Shown: in pieces, positions 26,477 to 34,392 of the stretch
Position numbering within the stretch: the first letter of the stretch is position 1
How the letters are laid out: each line of letters opens with the position of its first letter
Assembly (NCBI RefSeq): GCF_900143215.1
Contig: NZ_FRDM01000021.1
Location: forward strand, 1 to 64,000
DNA: 64,000 bases
Reading direction: 5' to 3'
DNA from: Geodermatophilus obscurus
GTDB lineage: Bacteria; Actinomycetota; Actinomycetes; Mycobacteriales; Geodermatophilaceae
Translations under genes and position numbers: made by a program
The notes under the pieces: generated by a model
The model's input: only the letters and a program-made list of their open reading frames with translations
Told to the model about the DNA's origin: nothing
The model's database searches: none

Positions 26477-26731
26477 GTGCCCGGGAGCGAGCAGACGTGG
26501 GTAGCGCGGATCACGCCCGCGGCCGGGCACAGCGTCGCGACCCTGCTCGGTCTGTCCCTCGGCCTCGACGTCTGGGAACGCCAGGCCGACGCCCTCGTGG
26601 TCGCCGCGCCCGAGAGCCGGCTCGTCGAACTGGAGCGGCGGCGGCTCGCCTCCGTCGAGCGCTGGGGTACGCCGACGGACTACCGGGCCCGGCGGCGCGA
26701 CCGGTCGGCGGACGCGCCGGACGACTCCTGA
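26477..26731 (+). CDS. Stand-alone propeptide-like protein, paralogue of the M14 N-terminus
   Basis: 84 residues from a GTG preceded by GGAGGGAGG. Its WVARITPAAG...LSLGLDVWERQADALVVAAP aligns directly with the first 60 residues of the adjacent carboxypeptidase (LIARVTSTST...SPLGLDVWEVGADHLVLQAD). It has no catalytic domain. M14 propeptides inhibit and help fold the enzyme, so a free copy next door could be a trans-acting inhibitor or chaperone. The C-terminus is Arg-rich. It is the last gene of the operon, 20 bp from the convergent VioB-like gene. Confidence 0.75.
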   Translation: MPGSEQTWVARITPAAGHSVATLLGLSLGLDVWERQADALVVAAPESRLVELERRRLASVERWGTPTDYRARRRDRSADAPDDS

Positions 26732-26751
26732 GCTCGCCGCCTCCGCGACGG

Positions 26752-27852
26752 TCACCGCTCGGCCGGCGTCACGGCAGGTCCGCCGAGGACCGGAGCGTGG
26801 CCCTGCGTCGTCCGGAGGGCGGGGCAGTACCGGAAGCACAGGCCGGTGGGGCGGCCGTCGGCGTCCGGTGTGGCCAGGGCGTCCTGGGCCAGCAGCCGCA
26901 GCTCGAACATCAGGCCGAGGGCGGGCCGCAGGCCTGCGCGTGCACCGTCGAAGGTCAGCTGCAGGGCCTGCAGCAGCCTGGTGTAGCAGTCGGTGAACCG
27001 CTCGGCGACGAACCGCGACCTGCTCCCGGGCGGGTGGGTCTCGAGGCGGGGGTCCGGCGGCATCGGCCACACGCCGTCCGGGTCGAACGGGACCGCTGCG
27101 CCCGTGTACGAGAAGCCCTGCGGCACCGACGGGTCCGTCACCAGCCGCCGCCCGTGCACGAGTTCCGCGAAGCGGTAGTAGTGGGCCGGCTCGCCCTCCC
27201 GGTCGAGCGGGCTGCTGCTCGTGCCCTCGCCCTCCTCGGCGACCAGCTCCAGGGCGGTGACGGCGGTGGCCACGTCGCGGATGGGGAACAGCTGGTCCGG
27301 CGGGAACCAGTCGCGGTCGACGACCTGGCGCGTGGGGTCGCCGACGAACGCGGCGTCGCCCAGCTCCGTCAGCTTGTCGCGCAGCGCTGCGTAGAACTCC
27401 CCGATCGTGGCGAACTCCGGGTCTGCTGCGCGGTCGGCCGACCCGCCAGGGAGGTGCAGCGGCAGCTCCGGCTCCTCGATGCGCATGAACACGTCGCGGA
27501 CCAGCTCCCGCGAGTAGGGGGCCAGGCCCACCACGACGGAGTGCCCGACGTTCATCGGCAGCACCGTCGGGTAGTCGGGGACGAAGCCGGGTGCCGCGAT
27601 CCGAGGCCGGCCCCCGAGAGCCACCAGCAGGTTCGCGGCGATGGTCAGGTGCAGCATCTCCTCGACGGCCACGCCCCGGACGGCCGCCGCGATCCCCTCG
27701 TTCGTCCCCGGCCGGAGCGTGTAGTACGCCGTGAGGTAGGGCGGGACGGTCGAGTGCTCGAGCTCGATCGCCAGCTGGACGAAGCGGTGCAGGTCCACCC
27801 GGCCCGCGGCATCGCGCACACCGGAGACCAGCGTCCTGTCGACGGCGAGCAT
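26752..27852 (-). CDS. Ferritin-like protein, VioB C-terminal type (iminophenyl-pyruvate dimer synthase-like)
   Basis: 366 residues; its ATG overlaps the upstream stop by one base (TGATG). IELEHSTVPPYLTAYYTLRP and VAVEEMLHLTIAANLLVALG are the two-helix, Glu/His metal-binding motifs of the ferritin-like domain found in VioB/RebD-type proteins. VioB couples indole-3-pyruvate imine units in violacein synthesis; many homologues occur outside that pathway with unknown substrates. No VioA, VioC or VioE homologue is visible, so violacein synthesis is not indicated. It is paired with the 658-residue gene upstream. Confidence 0.85.
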   Translation of the reverse strand: MLAVDRTLVSGVRDAAGRVDLHRFVQLAIELEHSTVPPYLTAYYTLRPGTNEGIAAAVRGVAVEEMLHLTIAANLLVALGGRPRIAAPGFVPDYPTVLPMNVGHSVVVGLAPYSRELVRDVFMRIEEPELPLHLPGGSADRAADPEFATIGEFYAALRDKLTELGDAAFVGDPTRQVVDRDWFPPDQLFPIRDVATAVTALELVAEEGEGTSSSPLDREGEPAHYYRFAELVHGRRLVTDPSVPQGFSYTGAAVPFDPDGVWPMPPDPRLETHPPGSRSRFVAERFTDCYTRLLQALQLTFDGARAGLRPALGLMFELRLLAQDALATPDADGRPTGLCFRYCPALRTTQGHAPVLGGPAVTPAER

Positions 27853-29828
27853 CAGTCGTCCCTCCCGGCTGCCCGGAGCAGCTGCTCGAGGGCCTGTGGC
27901 AGGGCCACGGCCTTCCCGCCGATCTCGTCGACGTCCCCGGCGCCGCGCCCGTCGTCGGGCGGGGCGGCGGCGGAGTCCGATGCCGCCCGCGGTGCGGGTG
28001 CGGCGGGGGCCGCGGCGCTCGGGCGCGGACCGTGCCGGAGGCGGCGCTCGCCGTACCCGTTGCGGTCGCGCAGCCAGGTCAGCAGCATCTCCCGGCGGGC
28101 GTCGGACAGCTCCCTGGTGACGGGCATGTGGTTCGGGTCGTCGAGCGGCCGGGAGAAGGCCAGGTCGATGATCGCGGCGTGCTCGCGGACGGCGTCGTAG
28201 TCCCCGAGGTCGACCAGCCGCCGGCTCATGATCGGGTAGAGGTCCCCGTACTGGACGAGCACCGGCCGGACGTCGTCGACCCAGGTGGGGAGTGCCGGTG
28301 CCGCGTAGGCCTCCCGGACGTGCAGGACGACGACGTCGAAGCGGTGCTGCTGCTCGCGGGCCTGCCCGTCGAGGGAGTAGGCGATCACGTACACCTGACC
28401 GTCCAGGTACCCCCGGGGACGTCCCGGGTCGTGCACCGTGAGCGGCAGTTCGGCGCGACCGTCGTCGTCGGTGGCGAGCGAGGGTGGCAGCTCGACGGCC
28501 TCCTGCGGGACGCCGATGTCGGGGATCGGCGCCGCCGGTGGGTCCGGGTCGTCGCGTGGACCGCCGCCCAGGCCCGACATGCGCGGTTCCAGCCGCGTCC
28601 GGATGGTCGCGGCGGTCAGCGGCCGGCCCCACCGGGCGGCGCAGAACCGGACCGTCGCAGCGACCGCCCCGTCGCTGCGGGCGTCGACGCGGAGGACCAC
28701 GTCGTCGGCCCGTGCGAGCAGCCCGCCGGCCGTCTCCCGGAGGAGGACCTGCGCCTCGTTCCCGACCGGGCGCACCAGCGCCAGCGGGCGGTCGGCGGCG
28801 AGCGCGGCGGCCGGTTCGTCGAGGGCCAGGTCCACGATGCCCGCGGTGCGCGACAGCCAGCCGGGGGAGCTGTGGTCGATCCGTCCCAGCACCAGCAGGT
28901 CCCCGAGGGGCACGACGTCGCCCTCGCGCACGCCGGGGGCACCGTCGGGCCGGTCCGGGGTCCGCAGCACCGCGAGGGCGAGCGGGCCGATGGCGGCCGT
29001 GGTGCCGACGGGGTCGGTGATCGGCAGGGCGTTGCCGAGGTCGAGGCTGACCAGCCCTGCCTCGGGATCGACCACGGCGTCGGCGAACGTGAGGTTCGCA
29101 GCGGTGACGCCGTTCGCCGCCGGTGCCAGCCGCCGGCCGAGGACGAACCGGTGGGGCTCCCCGCGGCGTGCGGGACCCAGGGCGCCCACCACCCGGCCGA
29201 GGGTGAACCGCGGGTCCCGCGGGTTGGTGGAGTAGCCGAACGTGGTCAGCCGGACGGCGAGCGTGCCGTCGTCGGAGGCGGCGAGCAGGTCGTCGAGGAA
29301 CGGGGACCGTCCCGGCGGCAGGTGCGACCGCACGGCCGTCAGGCGGGAGGTGTAGACGGCCGAGGCGGCCTGCCCGTTGGGGGTGGCCGGGGACTGGCGG
29401 CCGAAGTGGATGTCGCGGAAGGGCGCCGGCTCGAAGGTGCCCTCGAGGACCGTGCCGCCCCGGGCGTCGGCGAGCCGGATCGTCAGGCCCCAGATCTCCG
29501 ACGCCATCTGCCACTGGGGGTCGAGGTCGACGAGCTTGCCGCTGACGGAGGACGACGAGCCGCTGACGGAGCAGGTGGCGACCGGGTCCTCGTCCCCCGG
29601 AGAGGCGGGGCGGCGGGAGGCGACGGAGCGGACGGCGCACCCGATCAGCCGGAAGGCCCCGCTGCCCGACGGGTTCCACCAGCCGTTCCGCGTGGCACCG
29701 GACGCCGGCTGCTGGAAGCGGGGCTCGAACGTCGCGGTGTCGTAGTGGCGGACGTCGTTGTTCACCGTGGAGACGTCGGCCTGGAAGTCGCCCGAGAAGA
29801 CGAGGCGGGGCAGGTGGAGGGCGCTCAT
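27852..29828 (-). CDS. VioB N-terminal-like protein
   Basis: 658 residues. The start HLPRLVFSGDFQADVSTVNN matches the opening of VioB-like proteins (a beta-rich domain that begins with a P-R-x-x-F-x-G pattern); the following 500 residues are strand-rich (FEPAPFRDIHFGRQS, ALPITDPVG). The C-terminal part (YGDLYPIMSRRLVDLGDYDA, DPNHMPVTRELSDARREMLL) is a conserved helical region, followed by a Pro/Ala linker. With the ferritin-like gene downstream it looks like a VioB protein split into two genes. The substrate is unknown; no signal peptide. Confidence 0.75.
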   Translation of the reverse strand: MSALHLPRLVFSGDFQADVSTVNNDVRHYDTATFEPRFQQPASGATRNGWWNPSGSGAFRLIGCAVRSVASRRPASPGDEDPVATCSVSGSSSSVSGKLVDLDPQWQMASEIWGLTIRLADARGGTVLEGTFEPAPFRDIHFGRQSPATPNGQAASAVYTSRLTAVRSHLPPGRSPFLDDLLAASDDGTLAVRLTTFGYSTNPRDPRFTLGRVVGALGPARRGEPHRFVLGRRLAPAANGVTAANLTFADAVVDPEAGLVSLDLGNALPITDPVGTTAAIGPLALAVLRTPDRPDGAPGVREGDVVPLGDLLVLGRIDHSSPGWLSRTAGIVDLALDEPAAALAADRPLALVRPVGNEAQVLLRETAGGLLARADDVVLRVDARSDGAVAATVRFCAARWGRPLTAATIRTRLEPRMSGLGGGPRDDPDPPAAPIPDIGVPQEAVELPPSLATDDDGRAELPLTVHDPGRPRGYLDGQVYVIAYSLDGQAREQQHRFDVVVLHVREAYAAPALPTWVDDVRPVLVQYGDLYPIMSRRLVDLGDYDAVREHAAIIDLAFSRPLDDPNHMPVTRELSDARREMLLTWLRDRNGYGERRLRHGPRPSAAAPAAPAPRAASDSAAAPPDDGRGAGDVDEIGGKAVALPQALEQLLRAAGRDD

Positions 29829-29977
29829 CGCGGTGGCCGGGGAACGGTTCCGCCCAGGCGGGGCTCGCGGACCGCGACCCGCGCCGGCGGACGGAGGACG
29901 TCGGCCCCGGCGCCTGCGGGAGTGGCCCGCCCCGGGCCCTCGAGCGCCACGTACACGATCCCCACGACCTCCTCCAT
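29825..29977 (-). CDS. Possible 50-residue leader ORF of the VioB-like operon
   Basis: A short frame (MEEVVGIVYVALEGPGRA...) from an ATG at 29977 ends in a TGA that overlaps the ATG of the 658-residue gene by four bases (ATGA), as in coupled genes. A GAGGAGG lies 13 bp upstream of the start, rather far. The first 14 residues look coding; the rest is Pro/Arg-rich. It lies downstream of the predicted operon promoter at 30116-30158. Confidence 0.4.
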   Translation of the reverse strand: MEEVVGIVYVALEGPGRATPAGAGADVLRPPARVAVREPRLGGTVPRPPR

Positions 29978-30115
29978 GACGCGGACGCCGACCTCCTCGT
30001 CCCTCTCGGCAGGCGACCGGCGGCGGCGTCCGGAGCGTGGGCCTCCGCCCGCACGACCGTCGTGGCGGAGGACTTCGGGAAACCGTGCGCCCCCGTGGCC
30101 GGGGCCCTGCGCCGC

Positions 30116-30158
30116 ACGCTAGGGGGACGCCGTCACCCGTGCGTCACGGTTCCGTCAT
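30116..30158 (-). promoter_or_regulatory. SARP-type triple operator/promoter of the VioB-like operon
   Basis: Reverse strand: ATGACG-N5-GTGACG-N5-GTGACG (30158-30131), 11-bp spacing, then 9 bp and TAGCGT (30121-30116), one of the best -10 matches of the set. The site also lies just upstream of the divergent gene at 30191. Confidence 0.75.
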
Positions 30159-30190
30159 CCGCGCCGCGGGACCGTCCCGTCGGGTGCACC

Positions 30191-30985
30191 ATGCCCGGCG
30201 TGAGGCTCCGCCGAGCTCTGCCGCTCCGGCTTCCCCGGGTACCCGGGGCCGAGCGGGACCCGTCCGCGGTCACCGGCCCGGCCACGGGGCCCGACGCGAT
30301 GGCCCGGCGCCCCAGGGGCGGCTACCTGCTGGTCACGGCCGTCCTGGTGGGCGCCGCGCTGCTCCTGTTCGGCCTCGCGGAGTGGGCGGCGTTCCCGGTC
30401 CTCACCGATCCCGTCCCCGGGATGCGCCGGGCAGGCGCGTGGGGAGCCCTGGTCGGCGTGGGCTTGCTGACCGGCGACGTCCTGCTGCCCGTTCCGTCCA
30501 GCCTGGTGATGATCGCGCACGGCGCGCTCTTCGGCGTCCTCCCGGGGGCGGTGCTGTCGATGCTGGGAGGGGCGGGTGCCACTCTGGTGGGCTTCGTGCT
30601 GGGCCGGCGGGGTCGCGGTGTGGTGGCGCGGGTGACCACGTCGTCGCAACGTCGGCGCGCCGATCGCCTGCTCACCCGGTGGGGCGTGCTCGCTGTGGTG
30701 GTCTCCCGCCCCGTCCCCGTCCTCGCCGAGGCCGTCGCCGTCCTGGCCGGCACCTCGTCGATGCGCTGGTACGTGGCGACGGGCGCCGGCGTCCTGGGTT
30801 CCGTCGCGCCCGCCTTCCTGTACGCGGTTGCCGGGGCGAGCGGTGGCGGCGCAGTGGGGGCGCTGCTGCTGCTCGGGCTCGTCGCCGGGCTCGCCCTCGC
30901 CGTCCGGGCCGTGCTCGCCCTGACGCGATCCCCGGTGTGGCGGCGCCCGGGCCGCCCTCGGGGGCCGGAGGATCTGCGGTCGTGA
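30191..30985 (+). CDS. VTT/DedA-type (SNARE-associated) membrane protein
   Basis: 264 residues from the ATG at 30191; ATG 30299 is a possible shorter start, and neither has a good Shine-Dalgarno. LLTGDVLLPVPSSLVMIAHGALFGVLPGAV is the VTT-domain re-entrant loop, followed by VSRPVPVLAEAVAVLAGTSS, the second family signature, and several membrane helices. The family (DedA, YdjX, TMEM41B-like) is linked to lipid translocation. It is the only clear plus-strand gene between the VioB-like operon and the gluzincin, with which it converges. Confidence 0.85.
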   Translation: MPGVRLRRALPLRLPRVPGAERDPSAVTGPATGPDAMARRPRGGYLLVTAVLVGAALLLFGLAEWAAFPVLTDPVPGMRRAGAWGALVGVGLLTGDVLLPVPSSLVMIAHGALFGVLPGAVLSMLGGAGATLVGFVLGRRGRGVVARVTTSSQRRRADRLLTRWGVLAVVVSRPVPVLAEAVAVLAGTSSMRWYVATGAGVLGSVAPAFLYAVAGASGGGAVGALLLLGLVAGLALAVRAVLALTRSPVWRRPGRPRGPEDLRS

Positions 30986-31048
30986 GGCGTCGGCTCCTCC
31001 CGGTGTCCTCCGCTCGGCGCCCGCGTTCCGACCCGTCCTCGGCCGTCC

Positions 31049-32428
31049 TCAGGTCCCGGCCGGCCCGGTCGTCGCGGCGACGCGCCGGTGTCCGTCCGCG
31101 GAGGGCTGGTCGGCGACGTGGTCGACGAGGAGCACGCGGGTCGGGGAGTCGGTCGCCTGCTGGGTCCGCAGGCCGCAGTCCACCAGGCTGTGCGGGCGCA
31201 GCAGCAAGGAGTCCGGCACGGGCGCGATCTCCCGCCATGCGAAGCAGTCCCTGATGATCGGCTGGTTCGCGCCGCCGGTGATCCGGCGATCCGCGCGGAC
31301 GAGGCCGCGCAGGACGTCGTGGTAGGTGAGGAAGTCCGGCGAGAGGTCGCCCCAGGTGACCGCCAGGAGCGTCCCCAGGTAGTCGCGAGCCAGCAGGAGC
31401 GCGGCCTTGAACTCCTCCGCGTGACCCTCGTAGGCGGCGGAGAAGCGCCGCGCGATGTCCTCCAGGTCCACGGAGCTCCCCGGCAGGTTGTTCGAGTCCT
31501 CCCGGAGCTGCTGGTCGATCAGGCCGACCCGCACCAGCTCCTGCTGGAAGACCTCCACCATGGTGTCGAAGAGCGCGCCGGTGAGGGGCAGCGAGCGGTC
31601 GTGCGGTTCCTCGCCGACGTCGGACATGCGCCGGGAGTTGAAGGCCACCCGGATCTCCCGGCTGTCGGAGAGCTCGCCCACCCGGTCCAGCCCGTTGATG
31701 GTGAGCAGGTTGCCCCTGGTCTCGTCCAGGAGGTGGTCGACGAAGGAGTCGAAGTGCAGCAGGGCGATGATCGCGGTCAGGTCGCCGCCGGACTCGTGCA
31801 GGCCGCCGTAGTCGATGCCGCGATCATCGGGGCTGGAGGGCGTCCCGACCTCGGTGAAGACGATGCTGTGCCCGAGCTCGTGGGCGAGGACGTCGAAGTT
31901 CTCGCAGTAGGGGAGGTCGTGGTCGATGGCTCCGTTGGGGCGTCGTCCGAACCCGAACTCGAGGAACCCGTAACCGGACTGCGCGTTGTCCCACTCGATC
32001 AGCGGGATCAGCTCCAGCCGGGCGAAGTCGGACTCGAAGTGCCAGTCGATGCGGTGGCCGAAGTAGTCCTCCCACAGGTCCAGGACACGGCGGACCGTCG
32101 CGTACATCGTCGCGGCGGAGAACGCGCGCGTGCCGGGCACGAGGTGCGTGAAGTGCCCGTCCTCGCCGGGTGTCACGGGGGGATGGGCCGGTCCCCGGTA
32201 GGGCGGCCGGTTGAACTGGCCGTAGCGGGTCTTCCCGATGGCGTCGACGACGAACACGCGGTCGTCGGCGGGGCCGGCCCGGACCTCGCCCGGGGGCACC
32301 GAGACGGTCACCGTCTCGGGTGCGGGGAACAGCGGGCTGCCGTCCCTCTTCCTCAGGAACCGTGGCTGGGGGAAGAGCAGGAAGCTGGTACCGGTCTCGG
32401 CGAGTCGCCTGTCGAGCTCGACGGACAT
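31049..32428 (-). CDS. Gluzincin-type zinc metalloprotease (thermolysin-like fold)
   Basis: 459 residues; ATG at 32428 preceded by GAGGAGGG, chosen over an in-frame start at 32488. The zinc motif AHELGHSIVF lies near residue 180, and GLHESGGDLTAI about 28 residues later supplies the third ligand Glu and a D, as in M4-like gluzincins. The N-terminal region (FPAPETVTVSVPPGEV) is strand-rich and short. There is no signal peptide and no long propeptide. It is transcribed toward the DedA-like gene and has its own repeat site upstream. Confidence 0.82.
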   Translation of the reverse strand: MSVELDRRLAETGTSFLLFPQPRFLRKRDGSPLFPAPETVTVSVPPGEVRAGPADDRVFVVDAIGKTRYGQFNRPPYRGPAHPPVTPGEDGHFTHLVPGTRAFSAATMYATVRRVLDLWEDYFGHRIDWHFESDFARLELIPLIEWDNAQSGYGFLEFGFGRRPNGAIDHDLPYCENFDVLAHELGHSIVFTEVGTPSSPDDRGIDYGGLHESGGDLTAIIALLHFDSFVDHLLDETRGNLLTINGLDRVGELSDSREIRVAFNSRRMSDVGEEPHDRSLPLTGALFDTMVEVFQQELVRVGLIDQQLREDSNNLPGSSVDLEDIARRFSAAYEGHAEEFKAALLLARDYLGTLLAVTWGDLSPDFLTYHDVLRGLVRADRRITGGANQPIIRDCFAWREIAPVPDSLLLRPHSLVDCGLRTQQATDSPTRVLLVDHVADQPSADGHRRVAATTGPAGT

Positions 32429-32493
32429 GGGGCCCTCCTCGGGCGATCGGAGTGGTGCGAGGCGCCGAGGATGTCCGCCGGCCGCCACCGTGC

Positions 32494-32510
32494 CGTCAAC
32501 GGCACGTCAC
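32494..32510 (-). promoter_or_regulatory. SARP-type direct repeat upstream of the gluzincin gene
   Basis: Reverse strand: GTGACG-N5-TTGACG (32510-32494) at 11-bp spacing, 66 bp before the start codon. No good -10 is seen at the usual distance, so it is weaker than the other sites. Confidence 0.5.
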
Positions 32511-32551
32511 GACGCCGCGCAGCACGCTGCCGGCCGGTGCCGTGGGCGACC

Positions 32552-33829
32552 TCACTCCGGGGACGACGTCCTCGCCTCCCCCCGCGCAGTGGCGTGGTGG
32601 TCGGGCCCGCCACTGCGCACGCGGTCCAGGACGGTGTGCGCCTGCTGGTCCACCAGGCGGGTGAACAGCTGCTGGCCGTACCCGAACACCAGCGCCCACG
32701 CGAGGATCTGCGCGGAGGAGTCCAGGGCGGTCAACCCCGGGATGAACTGGCCGCGCATGAGCAGCAACCCCAGCACCGCCGTCAGCGCCCCGGTGGGCAG
32801 CTTCAGCAACGCCAGCGCGACGGGGAGGCCGTGCGGTTCGGAGGACCCGTGGATGCCGCGGATCGCCGCAGCAGCCGCCACCGCCGCGGCGGCCAGCCCG
32901 ACCACCTCGACGACGAGGATGTCCGCCCGGGAGACGGTGCCGCGGACGAGCTCGTCGACGTCCGGCGGCGTCCCGTCCGCGGCGGCCGGGGCGCGTGACT
33001 CGCCCGTGGGACAGACGACCTCGGTCTGCTGGCCCTGTTGCGGCTCGAAGCACAGCGGGATGGCGGTCCGGGCGACGAAGCCGACCACGGCCAGCGCGAT
33101 GACGAGCAGCGTCAGGAGGACGGTCGTGACGAGCAGGACGTTCCGGAAGCTGCGGATCTGCAGCTGCCGGCGCAGCGCGACCGAGCTGGCCGCGCGGTAG
33201 GCCGTCGCGATCGTCGGGCGCTCCCGCTCGACGAGGTCGTTGACGTCCCTCACGGTCGGCGTCGTCGTCTCGTCCGGCAGCGGCCGGGACGAGTCGGCGA
33301 TCCCCACCTGCCGGGCGATGTGCTCCAGGTGACGCCGCCGGACGTCCGTGGGCGCCAGGTGCCGCTCCACGTCGTTGAGCACCCCGGGGAGCCGGCCCAG
33401 GACGTAGTCGGCCGGGGCGACGTCGAGCAGCAGGGCCTCGGCCGCGTCCAGGTTGCTCATCGCGCGTTCGAGGAGCGCCTGGTCCCGGAGCCGGAGCCGC
33501 GGTGCGAGCGCGGTCTCCTCCGCCGCCCGGAGGTGGATCCCGACGGCCGCGAAGAGCACGTCCGACCCGTCGTGCGCCGTGGTCCGCCGGAGCCAGGTGC
33601 ACAGCGACTCGAGTTCCTTGGCGCGGGTCCACGTCCCCTCGCGCCAGGCGGGGTGGACCGGTCCGCGAGCGCGCGTGGCTCCCGACCCGGCGGAGGGCTC
33701 ATGCCGGTCGTCCGGGCCGACCGCGTCGGGGTGTCCGCGGTCGTCGACTCCCCGCACTCCACGGTCTCCGGTCTCCACCGGTGCCCGACCCGGGCGGCTG
33801 ACAGCTGCGTCTTCCACCCCGACCTCCAC
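32552..33829 (-). CDS. Membrane protein of unknown function
   Basis: Up to 425 residues from a GTG at 33829; the first 60 residues are low-complexity, so a later start is possible. Residues about 60-200 are soluble and helical (AVGIHLRAAEETALAPRLRL). Hydrophobic segments lie near 228-252 (VLLVTTVLLTLLVIALAVVG), 300-318, 335-352 and 365-385. An extracytoplasmic loop with CFEPQQGQQTEVVCPTG could form one disulfide. No known family is recognised. It has a SARP-type site 62 bp upstream. Confidence 0.75.
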   Translation of the reverse strand: MEVGVEDAAVSRPGRAPVETGDRGVRGVDDRGHPDAVGPDDRHEPSAGSGATRARGPVHPAWREGTWTRAKELESLCTWLRRTTAHDGSDVLFAAVGIHLRAAEETALAPRLRLRDQALLERAMSNLDAAEALLLDVAPADYVLGRLPGVLNDVERHLAPTDVRRRHLEHIARQVGIADSSRPLPDETTTPTVRDVNDLVERERPTIATAYRAASSVALRRQLQIRSFRNVLLVTTVLLTLLVIALAVVGFVARTAIPLCFEPQQGQQTEVVCPTGESRAPAAADGTPPDVDELVRGTVSRADILVVEVVGLAAAAVAAAAAIRGIHGSSEPHGLPVALALLKLPTGALTAVLGLLLMRGQFIPGLTALDSSAQILAWALVFGYGQQLFTRLVDQQAHTVLDRVRSGGPDHHATARGEARTSSPE

Positions 33830-33890
33830 CCCGGCCGTGCCGGACCGCTCGACTCCCCGGCCGTGCCGGACCGCTCGTCCGGCCCTGGGG

Positions 33891-33922
33891 ACGATGCGGC
33901 CCCGCTGTCACGGGTGCGTCAC
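33891..33922 (-). promoter_or_regulatory. SARP-type operator/promoter of the 425-residue membrane protein
   Basis: Reverse strand: GTGACG-N5-GTGACA (33922-33906), 11-bp spacing, 9 bp, then CATCGT (33896-33891). Confidence 0.65.
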
Positions 33923-33965
33923 CGGCCGGTACCGCCACTCGGACAGCCCGGGCGCCGTCGACGTC

Positions 33966-33997
33966 GCGACGGTCCGGTGACGGGGACCCGTCAGCCT
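33966..33997 (+). promoter_or_regulatory. SARP-type operator/promoter of the small-ORF pair
   Basis: GCGACG-N5-GTGACG (33966-33982), 11-bp spacing, 9 bp, then CAGCCT (33992-33997). The first hexamer has one mismatch. The predicted start point falls at the ATG at 34004, which would make the first product leaderless. Confidence 0.6.
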
Positions 33998-34003
33998 CGC
34001 GAC

Positions 34004-34114
34004 ATGGCCGGACACCGAGCACTCGCCTCGCAGCGACACGGCTTCGTCGAGCCGACCCCGGACGTCTGGCTCTGCCATGTCCGGCCCTCCGAGGAGGGGA
34101 CGTGTCCGAGGTGA
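34004..34114 (+). CDS. Possible leaderless 36-residue ORF
   Basis: The frame MAGHRALASQRHGFVEPTPD...CHVRPSEEGTCPR begins seven bases after a good -10 hexamer and has no room for a Shine-Dalgarno. It ends at 34114, overlapping the GTG of the next gene by 13 bp; the ribosome binding site of that gene (GAGGAGGGG) lies inside it. Two Cys near the C-terminus. It could be a coupling peptide. Confidence 0.4.
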   Translation: MAGHRALASQRHGFVEPTPDVWLCHVRPSEEGTCPR

Positions 34115-34305
34115 CGGCTCCCGAGGAGGTGCGGACGGGCGCCTGCGTGGTCCGCGCCGAGACCGATGGCTGCACGGGTCTGCGGATCACCGTGACCGCG
34201 CGCCTGGACGTCGAGGACGCGACCGGCGACCGCAGGACCGTCACGACGAGCGTGGCGACGGCGGTCGCGTCCGTCCGCGAGTTCCTCCAGGCGTTCGCCC
34301 GGTGA
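34102..34305 (+). CDS. Small protein of unknown function
   Basis: 67 residues from a GTG three bases after GAGGAGGGG. The middle reads CVVRAETDGCTGLRITVTAR followed by a charged strand and a helix (SVATAVASVREFLQAFAR). The pattern is a compact alpha/beta or beta-helix protein; no family is recognised. It lies between a SARP-type promoter and the SARP gene, with 87 bp to the latter, and may be an accessory component of the same regulon. Confidence 0.6.
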   Translation: MSEVTAPEEVRTGACVVRAETDGCTGLRITVTARLDVEDATGDRRTVTTSVATAVASVREFLQAFAR

Positions 34306-34331
34306 GCGTGAGCGTCGACCTCGCTCGTGAT

Positions 34332-34364
34332 GTGACGAATCGGTGACGGGTGCCCCCCTACGGT
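34332..34364 (+). promoter_or_regulatory. SARP-type operator/promoter in front of the SARP gene
   Basis: GTGACG-N5-GTGACG (34332-34348), 11-bp spacing, then 10 bp and TACGGT (34359-34364). The predicted start point near 34371 leaves a 22-bp leader containing GAGGGGGAGG. This implies positive autoregulation. Confidence 0.75.
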
Positions 34365-34392
34365 CTTCGCGCCCGATCGCGAGGGGGAGGCC

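Noticed and set aside
26752-29828. Violacein or rebeccamycin-type biosynthesis cluster
   Set aside because: Only VioB-like proteins are present; no tryptophan oxidase, VioE or monooxygenases are seen.
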